Assembly (NCBI GenBank): GCA_943913625.1
Contig: CALTYW010000053.1
Location: 1 to 14,655 of the forward strand
DNA from: an uncultured Campylobacter sp.
Lineage (GTDB): Bacteria > Actinomycetota > Actinomycetes > Mycobacteriales > Mycobacteriaceae
Length of the DNA: 14,655 nucleotides
Reading direction: 5' to 3'
Every line of letters starts with the position of its first letter. Positions within the stretch are counted from its first letter, which is position 1. Below, in pieces: positions 5,245-12,543 of the stretch. Both the position numbers and the translations under genes were made by a program. Below the pieces are notes generated by a model. The model was not told the DNA's origin and made no database searches. It saw only the letters and a program-made list of their open reading frames with translations.

Positions 5245-7581
5245 ATGACGAAAAATAAAAACATCATGCGGTGGGGCATCATTGCTGCCACCGCGCTCAT
5301 CGTCCTCTATCTGCTCACGCTGATCGGGGACGATTCGCGTGCGTACCAGCAGGTTGATACGTCGGTTGCGATCCAGCAGCTGCAGGATCACAACGCGGAA
5401 GAAGTGCAGATCGACGACCGCGAGCAGCGCATCCGCATTGATCTGCGCGAGCCGATCACTGTGGAGGAGCGTGAGGGCGTCGAATCCATTTCGGCGCAGT
5501 ACCCGGCGCGCACGAGCCCAGAAATTTTCAACGCGGTGCGTGAGTCGGGCGCGGATAGCTACAAGACGAATGTGACGCAGGATTCGTTCCTGATGTCGAT
5601 GCTCGGCTTCATGCTGCCGATGATCCTCATCTTCGGTCTGCTCACGTTCTTCATGTACCGCATGCAGGCCGGCGGTGGCATGTTCGGCATCGGCGCTTCG
5701 AAGGCGAAGCAGTTGAACAAGGACAACCCGACGAACACGTTCGCGGATGTGGCCGGCGCTGACGAAGCTGTTGATGAGCTGCAGGAGGTCGTGGACTTCC
5801 TCACCGACCCTGCCATTTACGAAAAGCTCGGCGCGAAGATCCCGCGTGGCGTGCTGCTGTACGGCCCGCCTGGCACGGGTAAGACCTTGCTGGCCCGAGC
5901 GGTCGCTGGCGAGGCCGGCGTGCCGTTCTACTCCATCTCCGGTTCGGACTTCGTGGAGATGTTCGTCGGTGTGGGTGCCTCGCGTGTGCGCGACCTGTTC
6001 AAGCAGGCGCGCGAGAACGCGCCGTGCATCATCTTCGTCGACGAGATCGACGCGGTGGGCCGCCAGCGCGGCTCCGGCATGGGCGGCGGCCACGACGAGC
6101 GCGAGCAGACGCTGAACCAGCTGCTGGTGGAAATGGACGGGTTCGACGGCCGCGAGGGCGTCATCCTCATCGCGGCGACGAACCGCCCGGACATCCTCGA
6201 CCCGGCGCTGTTGCGCCCGGGGCGCTTCGACCGCCAGATCCCGGTGACGAACCCGGACCTGGCCGGCCGCGCGCAGATCTTGAAGGTTCACGCGAAGAAC
6301 AAGCCGCTGGCGAAGGACGTCTCTCTCGACGCGTTGGCCAAGCGCACTGCAGGCATGTCCGGCGCTGACTTGGCCAACGTGCTCAATGAGGCCGCGCTGC
6401 TCACCGCCCGTATCGGCGGTAACGTCATCACCGCGGACGCGCTCGAGGAGGCCACGGACCGCGTGATCGGCGGCCCGCGTCGCTCCACCAAGATCATCTC
6501 GGAGCACGAGAAGAAGGTCACGGCCTACCACGAGGGCGGCCATACGCTCGCGGCGTGGGCGCTGAAGGACATTGAGCGCGTGTACAAGGTGACCATCCTC
6601 GCCCGAGGCCGCACCGGCGGTTTCGCCATGACCGCGGACGAGGACGACAAGGGCATGTACAACCGCGACGAGCTCTTCGCGCGGATGGTCTTCGCCATGG
6701 GCGGACGCAGCGCGGAGGAGCTCGTCTTCGGCAAGCCCACCACCGGCGCGTCCAACGATATCGAACAGGCCACCAAGATCGCCCGCGCGATGGTCACTGA
6801 GTACGGCATGACCTCCTCGCTCGGCCCCGTCAAGTACGGCCAGGAGCAGGGCGATCCGTTCTCGGGCCGCGGTGGCGGCGGCACGCTGGAGTACTCGCCG
6901 GCGGTCGCGGCGAAGATCGACGAGGAGATGCAGATGCTTCTCGACGAAGCACATAAAGCCGCATACCGCACCCTCGAGCGCTACCGGGATGAGCTGGACG
7001 CGCTTGCCTCGAAGCTGCTGGAGAAGGAAACTCTGCGCCGCCCGGACCTGGAGGAGCTGTTCAGCACCATCGAGCCGGTGCGCCCGGAGCTTCAGGCGCA
7101 CGACGCGCGCTTCGGCCGCCAGGCCGGCCGCGAGCCGGTGAAGACCCCGGTGGAGCTTGCGAAGGAGCGCGGCGAGGAGCCGCCGAAGCGCTTCTCCATC
7201 CTCGAGGCGTCGAAGGCCACGCGCGAGCGCCGCCGCAAGGAACGCGAGGCGGAGCAGAACAGCGGTTCCAGCAAGTGGCAGCCGCCGAAGGGCAAGGCCC
7301 CGCAGTACGGCGGCCCGACCCCGCCGAAGGATTGGACGTACACCGGCCAGGAGGCACGCCCGCACAACCCGTACGCCAAGTCGCAGGAACATCCGGGGAC
7401 GCAGAACTACCCGGCTGAGCCTACTGAGGAGATTGGCTTCCGCTTGCCGGAGCACGAGCGCCCTGACCACGCCTCGCGCGGACAAGAGCCTGAGACCGGA
7501 CCGCAAGACGTGGAAGAGACGACCCAGCTGCCACGCGATGACTACCAGCCGCCGAAGCACAGGAGGAACGACGATGACTAG
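5245..7581 (+). CDS. ftsH: ATP-dependent zinc metalloprotease FtsH
   Basis: Membrane-bound hexameric AAA+ protease that extracts and degrades misfolded or short-lived membrane and cytoplasmic proteins. The 778-residue product has, in order: a membrane segment (about 9-26), an extracytoplasmic region, a second membrane segment (about 117-137), Walker A GPPGTGKT at 207-214, Walker B IIFVDEID at 262-269, and the second region of homology at 312-330 with arginine fingers R327 and R330. The zinc site is H429-E-G-G-H433, and D505 is the likely third ligand. Residues from about 610 form a hydrophilic, proline- and charge-rich tail ending NDDD, longer than in E. coli FtsH (644 residues) and usual for corynebacteria. 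AAAGG at 5237-5241 supports the start. Its 3' end overlaps folE by 8 bases. Confidence 0.97.
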   Translation: MTKNKNIMRWGIIAATALIVLYLLTLIGDDSRAYQQVDTSVAIQQLQDHNAEEVQIDDREQRIRIDLREPITVEEREGVESISAQYPARTSPEIFNAVRESGADSYKTNVTQDSFLMSMLGFMLPMILIFGLLTFFMYRMQAGGGMFGIGASKAKQLNKDNPTNTFADVAGADEAVDELQEVVDFLTDPAIYEKLGAKIPRGVLLYGPPGTGKTLLARAVAGEAGVPFYSISGSDFVEMFVGVGASRVRDLFKQARENAPCIIFVDEIDAVGRQRGSGMGGGHDEREQTLNQLLVEMDGFDGREGVILIAATNRPDILDPALLRPGRFDRQIPVTNPDLAGRAQILKVHAKNKPLAKDVSLDALAKRTAGMSGADLANVLNEAALLTARIGGNVITADALEEATDRVIGGPRRSTKIISEHEKKVTAYHEGGHTLAAWALKDIERVYKVTILARGRTGGFAMTADEDDKGMYNRDELFARMVFAMGGRSAEELVFGKPTTGASNDIEQATKIARAMVTEYGMTSSLGPVKYGQEQGDPFSGRGGGGTLEYSPAVAAKIDEEMQMLLDEAHKAAYRTLERYRDELDALASKLLEKETLRRPDLEELFSTIEPVRPELQAHDARFGRQAGREPVKTPVELAKERGEEPPKRFSILEASKATRERRRKEREAEQNSGSSKWQPPKGKAPQYGGPTPPKDWTYTGQEARPHNPYAKSQEHPGTQNYPAEPTEEIGFRLPEHERPDHASRGQEPETGPQDVEETTQLPRDDYQPPKHRRNDDD

Positions 7582-8161
7582 CCCTGAGCGCAACCCGAAT
7601 TTCGACCGCGAGCGCGCCGAGGCGGCGGTCCGTGAGCTGCTCATCGCGGTGGGCGAGGACCCGGACCGCGAGGGCCTGGTGGAAACGCCGGCGCGCGTCG
7701 CCCGGGCGTACGAGGAAGTCTTCGCGGGCCTGCACACCGACCCGACTGAGGTGCTGAACAAGACGTTCTCGGAGGATCACCGCGAGCTCGTGCTGGTGCG
7801 CGACATCCCGATCTACTCCACGTGCGAGCACCACCTCGTGCCCTTCTACGGCAAGGCGCACATCGGCTACATCCCGGGCGAGGAAGGCAAGGTCACTGGC
7901 CTTTCCAAGCTCGCACGGCTTGTCGACGGCTACGCGCGCCGCCCGCAAGTGCAGGAGAGGTTGACGGCGCAGGTGGCTGACGCGATCGTCGAAAAGCTTG
8001 ATGCTTCTGCGGTGATCGTCGTGATCGAATGCGAGCACCTGTGCATGGCCATGCGGGGGATCCGCAAACCTGGCGCGACCACGACGACGTCGGCGGTGCG
8101 CGGCGGGTTCCAGACGAACGCGGCGTCGCGCGCTGAAGTGCTGAGCCTGATCCGGGAGTAG
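7574..8161 (+). CDS. folE: GTP cyclohydrolase I (FolE)
   Basis: First step of folate synthesis: GTP to 7,8-dihydroneopterin triphosphate plus formate. The 195-residue product has the zinc ligands C84 and H87 (in STCEHHLVPF) and C157 (in EHLCMAMRGI), plus the conserved GLSKLARLVD stretch at 109-118 and a terminal TNAASRAEVLSLI that fits the family. ATG 7574 lies inside the end of ftsH (overlap ATGACTAG) and has a near-perfect AGGAGGA at 7561-7567, so translation is probably coupled to ftsH but with its own strong initiation. The frame is open to 7157 inside ftsH, which is a shadow. It is the first gene of a folE-folP-folB-folK run. Confidence 0.97.
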   Translation: MTSPERNPNFDRERAEAAVRELLIAVGEDPDREGLVETPARVARAYEEVFAGLHTDPTEVLNKTFSEDHRELVLVRDIPIYSTCEHHLVPFYGKAHIGYIPGEEGKVTGLSKLARLVDGYARRPQVQERLTAQVADAIVEKLDASAVIVVIECEHLCMAMRGIRKPGATTTTSAVRGGFQTNAASRAEVLSLIRE

Positions 8162-8163
8162 TG

Positions 8164-8994
8164 ATGAACCTCTTCGGGCTTGATCGCACTGCGGTGATGG
8201 GGATTGTCAACGTCACGGCGGACTCGTTTTCCGACGGCGGCAAGTACCTGGCCACGGACGACGCCATCGCGCACGCGCATGAGCTGGTGAAACAGGGCGC
8301 GGACATCATCGACGTCGGCGCCGAATCCACCCGCCCGGGCGCGACGCGTGTGCCCGCGGAGGTGGAGGCGGAGCGCATCCGGCCGGTGATTCGCACGCTG
8401 CGTGACGACGGCATCCGCACCTCCATCGACACCATGCGCGCCGCAACGGCGCTGGCCGCGGCGGAGGAGGGCGTGGACCTGATCAACGACGTCTCCGGCG
8501 GCCTCGCCGACCCCGACATGTATAAGGTGATGGCGGAAACCGGCCTGCCGGTGTGCCTGATGCACTGGCGCGCCGCCGCGTTCGGGGACGCCTCGGGCGC
8601 GGCGGACCACGGCGGCGATGTGGTGCGCGACGTGCGCGAGGTGTTGGCGCGGCTGACCGACAACGCGATGGCCGCGGGCGTGGCCAAGGAGCAGATCACC
8701 GTCGATCCCGGCCTTGGGTTCGCCAAGACCGCGGAGGACAACTGGGCGCTGCTGCACGCGCTGCCGGAGTTCATCGCGGGCGAGTACCCAGTGCTGGTCG
8801 GCGCGAGCAGGAAGCGGTTTTTGATGGCGATCCGCGAGGACCGCGGGCTCGCGCACACCCCAGTGGACGCCGATCCCGCGACCGCCGCCGTGACCGCGCT
8901 CGCCGCCGGCATGGGCGCGTGGTGCGTGCGCGTGCACGAGGTGGCGGTCTCGCGCGACGCGGTAGACGTGGCTGCGAGGTGGAACAGTGGCTGA
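8164..8994 (+). CDS. folP: Dihydropteroate synthase (FolP)
   Basis: Condenses 6-hydroxymethyl-7,8-dihydropterin pyrophosphate with p-aminobenzoate to give dihydropteroate; this is the sulfonamide target. The 276-residue TIM-barrel product shows both family signatures, VMGIVNVTADSFSDGG at 11-26 and DVGAESTRPGA at 50-60, then D89, N108-D109, DPGLGFAKT at 181-189 and GASRKRF at 213-219, which are the pterin- and phosphate-binding segments. ATG 8164 is preferred over the GTG at 8161 because GGGAG (8154-8158) is only 2 bases from the GTG but 5 from the ATG. It starts 2 bases after the folE stop and overlaps folB by 8 bases. The set of motifs argues for the catalytic FolP, not the inactive FolP2-type paralogue. 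Confidence 0.95.
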   Translation: MNLFGLDRTAVMGIVNVTADSFSDGGKYLATDDAIAHAHELVKQGADIIDVGAESTRPGATRVPAEVEAERIRPVIRTLRDDGIRTSIDTMRAATALAAAEEGVDLINDVSGGLADPDMYKVMAETGLPVCLMHWRAAAFGDASGAADHGGDVVRDVREVLARLTDNAMAAGVAKEQITVDPGLGFAKTAEDNWALLHALPEFIAGEYPVLVGASRKRFLMAIREDRGLAHTPVDADPATAAVTALAAGMGAWCVRVHEVAVSRDAVDVAARWNSG

Positions 8995-9349
8995 CCGCAC
9001 CGAACTTAAAGGGCTGACCTTCCACGCCAACCACGGCGTGCTGGAGCACGAAACGGAGTTCGGCCAGGCGTTCTCGCTGGACCTCATCTGCTGGCTGGAG
9101 TTCCCGGAGGACGACGACCTCGCCGGTACCGTGAACTACGCGGAGCTCGCCGAGCTCGCGTTGGAGATCGCAACGGGCACGCCGCGCCAGCTCATTGAGA
9201 CGGTCGCGAGCGAGATCGCCACCACCGCCATGCGCCGCTACGAGGTGCTGCACGCCATCGAGGTCACGCTGCACAAGCCGCACGCGCCGATCCCGGCGGT
9301 GTTCGGCGACGTCGCCGTGGTGGCGCGCCGTTCCCGGAAGAGGATGTAG
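8987..9349 (+). CDS. folB: Dihydroneopterin aldolase (FolB)
   Basis: Converts 7,8-dihydroneopterin to 6-hydroxymethyl-7,8-dihydropterin and glycolaldehyde. The 120-residue product has the family pattern LTFHANHGVLEHETEFGQ near 10-27 (substrate pocket), VNYAEL at 49-54, LIETVASEIA at 69-78, and K97 in the LHKPHAPIP segment as the likely catalytic lysine. It starts at GTG 8987 within the end of folP (overlap GTGGCTGA) with GAGG at 8976-8979, so it is probably translated by coupling. folK starts 3 bases after its stop. Length is normal for bacterial FolB. Confidence 0.95.
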   Translation: MADRTELKGLTFHANHGVLEHETEFGQAFSLDLICWLEFPEDDDLAGTVNYAELAELALEIATGTPRQLIETVASEIATTAMRRYEVLHAIEVTLHKPHAPIPAVFGDVAVVARRSRKRM

Positions 9350-9352
9350 GCC

Positions 9353-9808
9353 ATGCGCGCGGTGCTCTCCACAGGCTCCAACATGGGCGACGCGCGCGCC
9401 CACCTGCAGATGGTCGTCGACGAATTCGCCGACGAACTCGTCGCCGCCAGCAGCATCTACGCCACCGCGCCGTGGGGGGTGACGGACCAGCCGGACTTTC
9501 TCAACCAAGCATTGCTTATCGACGTCTCCTGCACCCCCCACGAACTCCTCACCCGATGCCAGGACCTGGAGCAACGCGCCAACCGCGTGCGCGAGCGGCG
9601 CTGGGGCCCGCGCACCTTAGACGTGGACATCGTGTGGATCGAGGGCTACGTCTCCGACGACCCCGCGCTCACCGTCCCGCACCCCCGCGCGCACGAGCGT
9701 CAATTCGTGCTGGAGCCATGGCTGGAGGTTGATCCTGGGGCGGAGATTGGGGGATCGTCGATAAGCGAGCTGCTCCAAGGGCTGGATCAGGGGGTGCGGA
9801 AGCTATGA
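9353..9808 (+). CDS. folK: 6-hydroxymethyl-7,8-dihydropterin pyrophosphokinase (FolK, HPPK)
   Basis: Transfers pyrophosphate from ATP to 6-hydroxymethyl-7,8-dihydropterin, making the FolP substrate. The 151-residue product starts with the STGSNMGD strand-loop (6-13), has the pterin-stacking region APWGVTDQPDFLNQ (39-52), and carries the signature RRWGPRTLDVDI at 82-93, in which D90 and D92 correspond to the magnesium-binding pair. The PHPRAHERQFVLEPW segment (109-123) is also typical. The stop overlaps the next start as ATGA, indicating coupling. Unusually, the gene contains two copies of the dispersed motif in opposite orientations: 9514-9525 (read LLID) and 9747-9766 (read GGSSIS, with the rare ATA codon). 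Confidence 0.95.
   Translation: MRAVLSTGSNMGDARAHLQMVVDEFADELVAASSIYATAPWGVTDQPDFLNQALLIDVSCTPHELLTRCQDLEQRANRVRERRWGPRTLDVDIVWIEGYVSDDPALTVPHPRAHERQFVLEPWLEVDPGAEIGGSSISELLQGLDQGVRKL
9514..9525 (+). repeat. Dispersed element core (variant) in folK, first copy
   Basis: GCTTATCGACGT; 9513-9529 matches 15 of 17 bases of the array form TGCTTATCGACGATTCC. Confidence 0.55.
9747..9766 (-). repeat. Dispersed element copy in folK, second copy
   Basis: The minus strand reads GCTTATCGACGATCCCCCAA, identical to array positions 3984-4004 except for one missing T. It is inverted relative to the first folK copy and lies in the variable C-terminal tail of FolK. Confidence 0.75.
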
Positions 9809-10272
9809 AGCGGACGCCTATCGACGGCATCTTGCTCGCCGCCGGGTTCTTCGCCGCCGCCTCGCTGATTTTGACGCGGCGGTTTTACGCGCTGCTGGAA
9901 TCGCTGAACATGGTGGTGCCCCTGTCGATGTGGGTGACCGCCGCGGTGGCCGGGTGGCTGGCGTGGGTGGTGAAGAAACGCCGCGACGACGGTCAGGTGG
10001 GCCTCGACCGCTCGCAGCTGAACCCGATGATGGCCGCGAATTTCATGGTCTTCGGCAAAGCGTGCGCGTGGGCCGGGGCCGTCTGCGGGGGTGCGTACGT
10101 GGGCGCGCTGGTGCACGTGGTGCCGAAGCTGGGGGTGCTCGCCGCCGCCGGTGATGACCTGCCTCCGCTGATCGTGGGGGCGCTCGGCGGGGCGGCGCTG
10201 TGCGTGGCGGGGCTGGTGCTGGAGAAGGTGTGCGAGGTGTCGCCACCGGGTGACGGTGAGGTAGTGGGTTAG
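9805..10272 (+). CDS. DUF3180 family membrane protein
   Basis: A 155-residue polytopic membrane protein of unknown function with four likely membrane segments (about 7-24, 37-56, 79-105 and 119-139) and a basic loop KKRRDD after the second. Its position directly after folK, with an ATGA overlap, is the usual place of DUF3180 genes in actinobacteria, and the N-terminal pattern TPIDGILLAAG and the LNPMMAANFMVFGKACAWAG stretch fit that family. A role in folate metabolism is suggested only by location. Assignment rests on context and topology, not on a search. Confidence 0.8.
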   Translation: MKRTPIDGILLAAGFFAAASLILTRRFYALLESLNMVVPLSMWVTAAVAGWLAWVVKKRRDDGQVGLDRSQLNPMMAANFMVFGKACAWAGAVCGGAYVGALVHVVPKLGVLAAAGDDLPPLIVGALGGAALCVAGLVLEKVCEVSPPGDGEVVG

Positions 10273-10282
10273 GGTGTGGGGC

Positions 10283-11041
10283 ATGAGTGCCGAAAACAAC
10301 TCTCGTGACCGCGCGAGCATGTGGGTGATTCTGCCGTTCGTGGTCGCGGTGGTCGGCACCGTTGTCATGCTCTTCACCAACTCCGCCAACGCGTTGAAGA
10401 TCGCGCTGATCTTCGCGCTGTGGGCGGGTGCCGCCGGGCTGATCGTGAACGCGCGCGTGCGCCGCGAGCGCGAGGCGGCCGCCAAGGAGGTGGCCGCGGC
10501 CGAGGAGCGCGCCCGCGAGCTGAAGCAGCGCCACGCTGAAGAGCTCGCCGAGTTGGAGGCGCGCCCGGCTGCGCCCAGCGTAGACGTGGAGATGCTGCGC
10601 GAGCTGCAGGAAGAAATCCAGGCGCTGCGCAACCAGCTGGAGGAGCTCTCCGGCCGCGTCTTCGAGTACGAGCCGGCCGCGGTGCGCGCGTCGGCCCGGC
10701 GGATCTCGGAGATCGAGGCGGTGCGGGAACCCGAGCCCGAACCTGAGCCTGAGCCAGCTCGCCCTTCCAACGACGACACGATCCGCATCACGAAGATCCG
10801 TCCGTCCGGCGCGCCGAGCTCGGATGCGATCGCCGGCCGCATCGGCGCGCAGCCCAGCCGCCCCGCGCGCAACCCGCTGTCGGATCTGATCAGCGAGCGC
10901 TCCGGGCAGCACGAGGCGCCGGAACCAGAGCCGGCGCCAGAACCCGAACAGCCCCGCTCCGGCCGCCGCCGCCGGGACGAGCGCGGTGAGGCGGGCCTGT
11001 CCGTCGCAGAGCTGCTCGCGCGCCAGAACAAGGACCGCTAG
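10283..11041 (+). CDS. Small membrane protein with coiled coil and EP-rich tail (DUF6779-like)
   Basis: A 252-residue protein of unknown function. It has two close membrane segments (about 13-32 and 38-56), a charged helical stretch likely to form a coiled coil (about 58-125), then a low-complexity tail. The tail holds an EPEPEPEPEP run (149-158), a second EPEPAPEPE run (214-222), a basic patch RSGRRRR and a terminal GLSVAELLARQNKDR. It resembles the corynebacterial DUF6779 proteins found at this site, recalled from the gene order. ATG 10283 is chosen over GTG 10274 because AGGG (10271-10274) is 8 bases before it. It follows the DUF3180 gene by 10 bases and abuts the next gene directly. A scaffold or envelope role is possible but unsupported. 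Confidence 0.8.
   Translation: MSAENNSRDRASMWVILPFVVAVVGTVVMLFTNSANALKIALIFALWAGAAGLIVNARVRREREAAAKEVAAAEERARELKQRHAEELAELEARPAAPSVDVEMLRELQEEIQALRNQLEELSGRVFEYEPAAVRASARRISEIEAVREPEPEPEPEPARPSNDDTIRITKIRPSGAPSSDAIAGRIGAQPSRPARNPLSDLISERSGQHEAPEPEPAPEPEQPRSGRRRRDERGEAGLSVAELLARQNKDR
10729..10757 (+). repeat. Low-complexity GAR/CCN codon repeat coding for Glu-Pro
   Basis: Five tandem Glu-Pro codon pairs with varied third bases. A second, imperfect run lies at 10918-10950. The synonymous variation suggests the repeat is kept at protein level, probably as a stiff spacer. Confidence 0.7.
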
Positions 11042-11743
11042 ATGGCCCCGCGCCTCGTGGTGGGCGCTGCGTTCGGCCCCACGGCGCTGTCGACGGAGTT
11101 CGAGCGCGCCGGGCACAGCGTGCACCAGCTAGACATCCGCGAAGACCCCGGCCAGATCGCGCACGTGGACCTCGTGCTGCTGGACGGCCCCGCTGACGCC
11201 GTGCGCTGGGCCGCGGGGGAGCTCGCCGACTACGCCCGCCCCAGGCAGATGTTCCTGCACACGGTGTTGGAGGAGGGGGCGCAGCTGCTTGACGACGTCG
11301 AAACCGCCCACGCCATCGTCATGTGCGCCCACAACATCTTCGGCAATGTGTGGGTCACCTCCGCGGCCGACGAGGTGGGGGAGACCGTGGTCGGTCTGCT
11401 GCTGGCGGAGATCGGCGCGACGTCGCTGAAGGTGGACGACGCGAACCGCCTCGCCATCGCCGCGGCGCAGGAGCTGCGCGCGCTGGAAAGGACGGTGCGC
11501 GACGACACTCTCGAGATCATGGACGCCGCCATCCCCGATTTCGCGGCGGTGGCGGAAGACTTCCTCGCGGCAACCTGGACGGGCCACCGCGCGAACCGGC
11601 CGGAGGAGCTGGATAGGCTTTTGCGGGCGTTGCCCAACCCGGGCGTGCGTCGGTTGTTCGTCGACTTGGAGCGCCGGCGCGGGGAGTTGGAGCAGGACAC
11701 GGACATTGAGCTCTGGGTGATCCAGAAGTACGAGGGAGGATAA
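11042..11743 (+). CDS. Rossmann-like/DUF2520-type (6PGD-fold) protein, divergent
   Basis: A 233-residue soluble protein. The N-terminus LVVGAAFGPTALSTEFERAG then HSVHQLDIRED looks like a beta-alpha-beta nucleotide-binding unit, but the glycine loop is not the classical GxGxxG. The middle and C-terminal parts (HAIVMCAHNIFGNVWVTSAA, then a long helical region) fit the all-helical second domain of COG5495/DUF2520 proteins, which lie just upstream of panC in many actinobacteria. It is shorter than the usual 280-300 residues. It starts 0 bases after the preceding stop with AAGGA at 11030-11034, and the panC-like gene starts directly after its own stop. Fold assignment is moderate; function is unknown. 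Confidence 0.75.
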   Translation: MAPRLVVGAAFGPTALSTEFERAGHSVHQLDIREDPGQIAHVDLVLLDGPADAVRWAAGELADYARPRQMFLHTVLEEGAQLLDDVETAHAIVMCAHNIFGNVWVTSAADEVGETVVGLLLAEIGATSLKVDDANRLAIAAAQELRALERTVRDDTLEIMDAAIPDFAAVAEDFLAATWTGHRANRPEELDRLLRALPNPGVRRLFVDLERRRGELEQDTDIELWVIQKYEGG

Positions 11744-12532
11744 ATGGCGTTCGAACCGGGCCAAGCGGTCGTGGTGACGGATGAGGCGCTGCTGGCAACC
11801 TACGGCCGGGCGTTCCGCAAGATCAGCAAGACGGTGGTCGTGGTGCCGCTGGGCGCCGACCTCCACGGCGGGCACATCGAGCTGATCCGGGCGGCGAAGT
11901 CGCTGCTCGGCTCCTATGTGGTGGTCACCTACTCCGGTGAGGAGGTCCCAGAGGTGTTCGCGGACGAGAAGGTGGACGTGGTCTTCCACGGCGAGCTCGC
12001 GACCAGCGTGCGCGTCGATGCTGGCGTTGCCCCGCTGGAGGACGCGGAGGAGACCAGCCGCGAGGTCGCACGGATCCTCGCCGCCGTGAACGCCACCCAC
12101 GCCACGGACGTGGTGTTGGGGGAGAAGGACTTCGAGGTGCTGGTCGCCACCCAGTACGCGGTGTCGGGCCTGCGCATGGAAGTCAAGCTCCACAGCGTCC
12201 CCACTGTGCGCGCACACGACGGCATCGCGTTGTCACTGCGTAACCGCGACATCCCCGAAGCGGACCGCGAGGCGGCGCTGGCCTTGTCGGCGGCGCTCAC
12301 CGCGGGCGCGCACGCGGCCGAGCGCGGCAAGGACGCCGTGCTCGAGACCGTCCGCGGCATCCTCGCGGCAGCCGGGGTGGAGCCGGTCTACGTGGAGGTG
12401 CGGGACCTGGCCATGCGCGAGGCGCCAGAGACCGGGGACGCGCGCCTTCTCGCCGCCATCGAGGTCGGCGGGGTGCACCTGGCGGACAACGTGGGCTTGC
12501 CGCTGGGGATCGGGTTCAAGAACATCGAGTAG
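11744..12532 (+). CDS. PanC-like protein (pantoate-beta-alanine ligase family, altered active site)
   Basis: A 262-residue protein aligning with pantothenate synthetase, the enzyme joining pantoate and beta-alanine with ATP. It keeps the nucleotide HxGH motif (H41-G-G-H44), GEKD at 126-129 and the VPTVRAHDGIALSLRN stretch (152-167). Family residues are changed: the FVNPxQF strand that binds pantoate reads VVTYSGEE (60-67), GEKDYQQ reads GEKDFEV, and MSSRN reads LSLRN. Catalysis of the normal reaction is therefore doubtful, and this may be the divergent PanC-like paralogue of corynebacteria, with the true panBC elsewhere, so no symbol is given. GGGAGGA at 11734-11740 gives a strong start. It is the last gene of the tightly packed run. 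Confidence 0.82.
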   Translation: MAFEPGQAVVVTDEALLATYGRAFRKISKTVVVVPLGADLHGGHIELIRAAKSLLGSYVVVTYSGEEVPEVFADEKVDVVFHGELATSVRVDAGVAPLEDAEETSREVARILAAVNATHATDVVLGEKDFEVLVATQYAVSGLRMEVKLHSVPTVRAHDGIALSLRNRDIPEADREAALALSAALTAGAHAAERGKDAVLETVRGILAAAGVEPVYVEVRDLAMREAPETGDARLLAAIEVGGVHLADNVGLPLGIGFKNIE

Positions 12533-12535
12533 ACT
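12530..12535 (+). promoter_or_regulatory. -10 box of kinase-like gene (probably leaderless transcript)
   Basis: TAGACT fits the corynebacterial TANANT -10 pattern and overlaps the panC-like stop. It leaves only 8 bases before ATG 12544, and no ribosome binding site is present, as expected for a leaderless mRNA. No -35 box is evident. Confidence 0.5.
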
Positions 12536-12543
12536 GCGAAACC

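Noticed and set aside
4441..7761. 1106-residue open frame on the minus strand
   Set aside because: It is the antisense shadow of hpt, ftsH and folE caused by high-GC codon bias; composition is Arg/Leu/His-rich with no domain.
8161..8163. GTG 8161 as the folP start
   Set aside because: GGGAG is only 2 bases away; the adjacent ATG 8164 has workable spacing.
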